Source: an uncultured Eubacteriales bacterium (lineage in GTDB: Bacteria; Bacillota; Clostridia; Christensenellales; UBA1242). Taken from it: a stretch of DNA of 64,000 nt. A program made the position numbers and the translations under genes. The stretch lies in NCBI GenBank assembly GCA_949077035.1, contig CARUPR010000001.1, positions 1 to 64,000 on the forward strand. The letters are read 5' to 3'. This document shows, one piece after another, positions 63,301 through 64,000 of this stretch (position 1 is its first letter; every line of letters starts with the position of its first letter). The notes beneath the pieces were generated by a model. It was given only the letters and a program-made list of their open reading frames with translations, had not been told where the DNA came from and did not search any database.

Positions 63301-64000
63301 AATCTAAATTCATTTTTATTAATTTTGTCAAGGTCGTTTTTGCCTAAATTCAAAGTCAAATAATTCCCTTTGAAAATTGAATTATATTTTTTGATATCAA
63401 CTAAGATTTCATTTCCTTCTTCATCAACGCCATAGGTCATCTGTGCCCTATTAGCAAGTGCAACTTGAGGTTTGTTATCCACCATTTTAAACACTTGATT
63501 TGCCAAATTTGTTAAATTATCAAGTGGGTCTTCCACAACTCTGTTGTCACCAATTCCTATATTGTTTTGCTCAAAACTTGAAGTGGTATAAATTCCGACA
63601 AAGGTTTTTCCTTCAAAGGAAACGCCTAAATCATAATATCTGTTGCTGCTTTGGTCTTTGTCTGTGATATAGATTGGATAAGAAGCATAAAGTTTATCAT
63701 CGCCATCTTCTCCGCTGAAGACAAAATAATATTCATCAGCATAGTATGCCATTGTATCGTTTAAGCTTGCATAAAGAAGTCTTTCACCAACAAATAAATT
63801 TTCTGTATTTGTTTTGTCTACATAAATTTTTTCATAACTTATTGAATTGCTTACTGAATCTTCTTCATATTCGCCCTGCAAGGTATAATTTGATACTGTA
63901 TGCTGAACGATTGAAAGTGACTGACCAAGCAATCTAATATTGTAAACAATATTGACAGATTGGTATGTTATGCTAAGCTGAATACTTGCATCGCCAGAAT
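60360..64000 (-). CDS. Giant exported-type protein, N-terminus beyond the window (partial)
   Basis: At least 1213 aa, open in frame through the right edge, so the true start is outside. The visible part is beta-rich, Asn/Thr/Asp/Tyr-rich, with few cysteines, and looks like serial extracellular domains (for example FNYYYMGSFDIDVKEKGNIV, YVLGKVTYKVNNFETDFYVV, KLKYQANGIVEYCDCPINI). It ends ...LNLSTITRVIP without LPXTG or a membrane anchor. No domain is recognised with confidence; bacterial Ig-like or cadherin-like repeats are plausible. Probably a secreted or surface adhesin. Confidence 0.75.
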   Translation of the reverse strand, partial: SGDASIQLSITYQSVNIVYNIRLLGQSLSIVQHTVSNYTLQGEYEEDSVSNSISYEKIYVDKTNTENLFVGERLLYASLNDTMAYYADEYYFVFSGEDGDDKLYASYPIYITDKDQSSNRYYDLGVSFEGKTFVGIYTTSSFEQNNIGIGDNRVVEDPLDNLTNLANQVFKMVDNKPQVALANRAQMTYGVDEEGNEILVDIKKYNSIFKGNYLTLNLGKNDLDKINKNEFRLTFNKNDGSTSPTKEFNFNYYYMGSFDIDVKEKGNIVEVEVNDTIESLNDLLGIHHPTTKRKVAASDFTSADSGLGFELIYYAGEESSPLPQETKTLLNNYMNTHSFNAYKRFVEDDGGTQTTDDHEYIFIGPTLNDTSGGRVYDYELIPFGAKNIGDYVLGKVTYKVNNFETDFYVVIKIMPDYAVSFNGNTENGQNELDEAGNQIRSNIEPHRIEYLQTANEYRDFNLTGEQGYMTIKHKNGTGEKQDLSTKEFSIKLTEEKMVKDISYNIPENLASKIFYNTSAGQNNNSWVKAANDNYYSYNAGETAAAITFSKVKAVIFGNQNYYIEGEDAYGYKFRLYFTLIATEDTPAITNSITIMEEDYIDLVIEQYKNLSIKNNNNDNYMITAQDDPVLQNDSKVNILKFEGIDAWQFVENYTVAQINDGNKIYLDKSNSADTAYTAHKEAAAGGNQGYEININQGANYLKYPMIDKITVENIKLYDPDTNQLIETLVQKAANTANWSFATNGAGYFGNEPAPETATEARTAQSHRAPRAIYGKQDGEGAENDYSDHLYQLPKLTQTGLYKNGDSVPLRLVVKLKYQANGIVEYCDCPINITVNRKVILQQTDNRVVRDGQAFALSDKLEGRVADGNEQVNITGFVNDTIEVLVKGNSRATFDIALTKTINGEKKEYKNTIQLPNTSSNIATTKYESISAALGVYVEPDDEITISNVKDALGIYYITNTTTRDPKTNLRDIEQVSGKPTGQVWEDGDGNATFKIAKIDQDVVFVEDASLLGDYSYSVTKHYIAQCEFGSKTPTTPETTADESTTTPANQTYNYRVSADYEVTGFVYNLKKNYSGEIGFTINSTYTENSGENPKWSPATFAQWNSAFSLYNGITTNGGKIEVDLGSQPINKDVALDYLSFKLDNKGGETSLGNATIDADGTIQLSNTFTPNQYIRVVVLMKVSGQERDAANNEGTKVILGELNLSTITRVIP

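Overview
This is an AT-rich, low-GC chromosome segment that reads like an uncultured, probably anaerobic Bacillota (Clostridia-like) bacterium. The indicators are AGGAGG-type ribosome binding sites, sigma-A promoters with 17-bp spacers, CCA encoded in the tRNA genes, an LtaS-like membrane sulfatase, rubrerythrin, BspA-type leucine-rich repeats and use of TGA as stop. The species cannot be named from the sequence.

The standout region is 1663-16122, a 14.4-kb integrated element inserted in the initiator tRNA-fMet gene and flanked by 45-bp direct repeats of the tRNA 3' part. Its content (tyrosine integrase, CI-type repressor with a three-site operator, HUH rolling-circle initiator, Zot-like morphogenesis ATPase, small membrane peptides, a candidate ssDNA-binding protein, and no relaxase or capsid/terminase genes) fits a filamentous (inovirus-like) prophage. 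Layout: lysogeny module on the minus strand (1807-3798), then a divergent rightward program of tiny early genes (3978-4961), three large exported proteins including an InlB-repeat and a BspA/LRR protein (4981-9574), a structured non-coding block (9689-9848), a basic protein, SSB candidate, coat candidate and terminator (9903-10813), Zot (10859-11677), a second structured block (12118-12392), Rep (12784-13794), a third structured block (14197-14368) and a right-end trio of unknown genes (14407-15902).

The rest looks like stable chromosome. Left of the element lie a RimK-like ATP-grasp ligase and an N-formylglutamate-amidohydrolase-like hydrolase that overlap as an operon. To the right are a gyrB-gyrA locus split by three small genes (DUF488, a MazG-like protein and its decayed copy), helD, a DnaA-box cluster, hisS, uvrC, an NAD(P)-dependent dehydrogenase with a metallothionein-like tail, gpsA, a sirtuin, alr, an LtaS-like protein, a ZIP transporter, rnhB, a Ca/Na antiporter, an FAD oxidoreductase, ppa, a WG-repeat protein, a P-loop kinase/Ham1 fusion, a YdjG/YdjI-like zinc-ribbon/SPFH cluster, rubrerythrin, a U32 protein, a ferritin-like protein, cls, and a giant partial exported protein at the right edge. 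tRNA-fMet, tRNA-Ile(GAT) and tRNA-Arg(ACG) are present.

Several chromosomal genes have a -10 hexamer ending only 6-7 nt before the ATG and no ribosome binding site, suggesting leaderless transcripts alongside normal Shine-Dalgarno genes. No rRNA genes and no CRISPR arrays were seen. All functional statements rest on reading motifs by eye; no database search or folding program was run.
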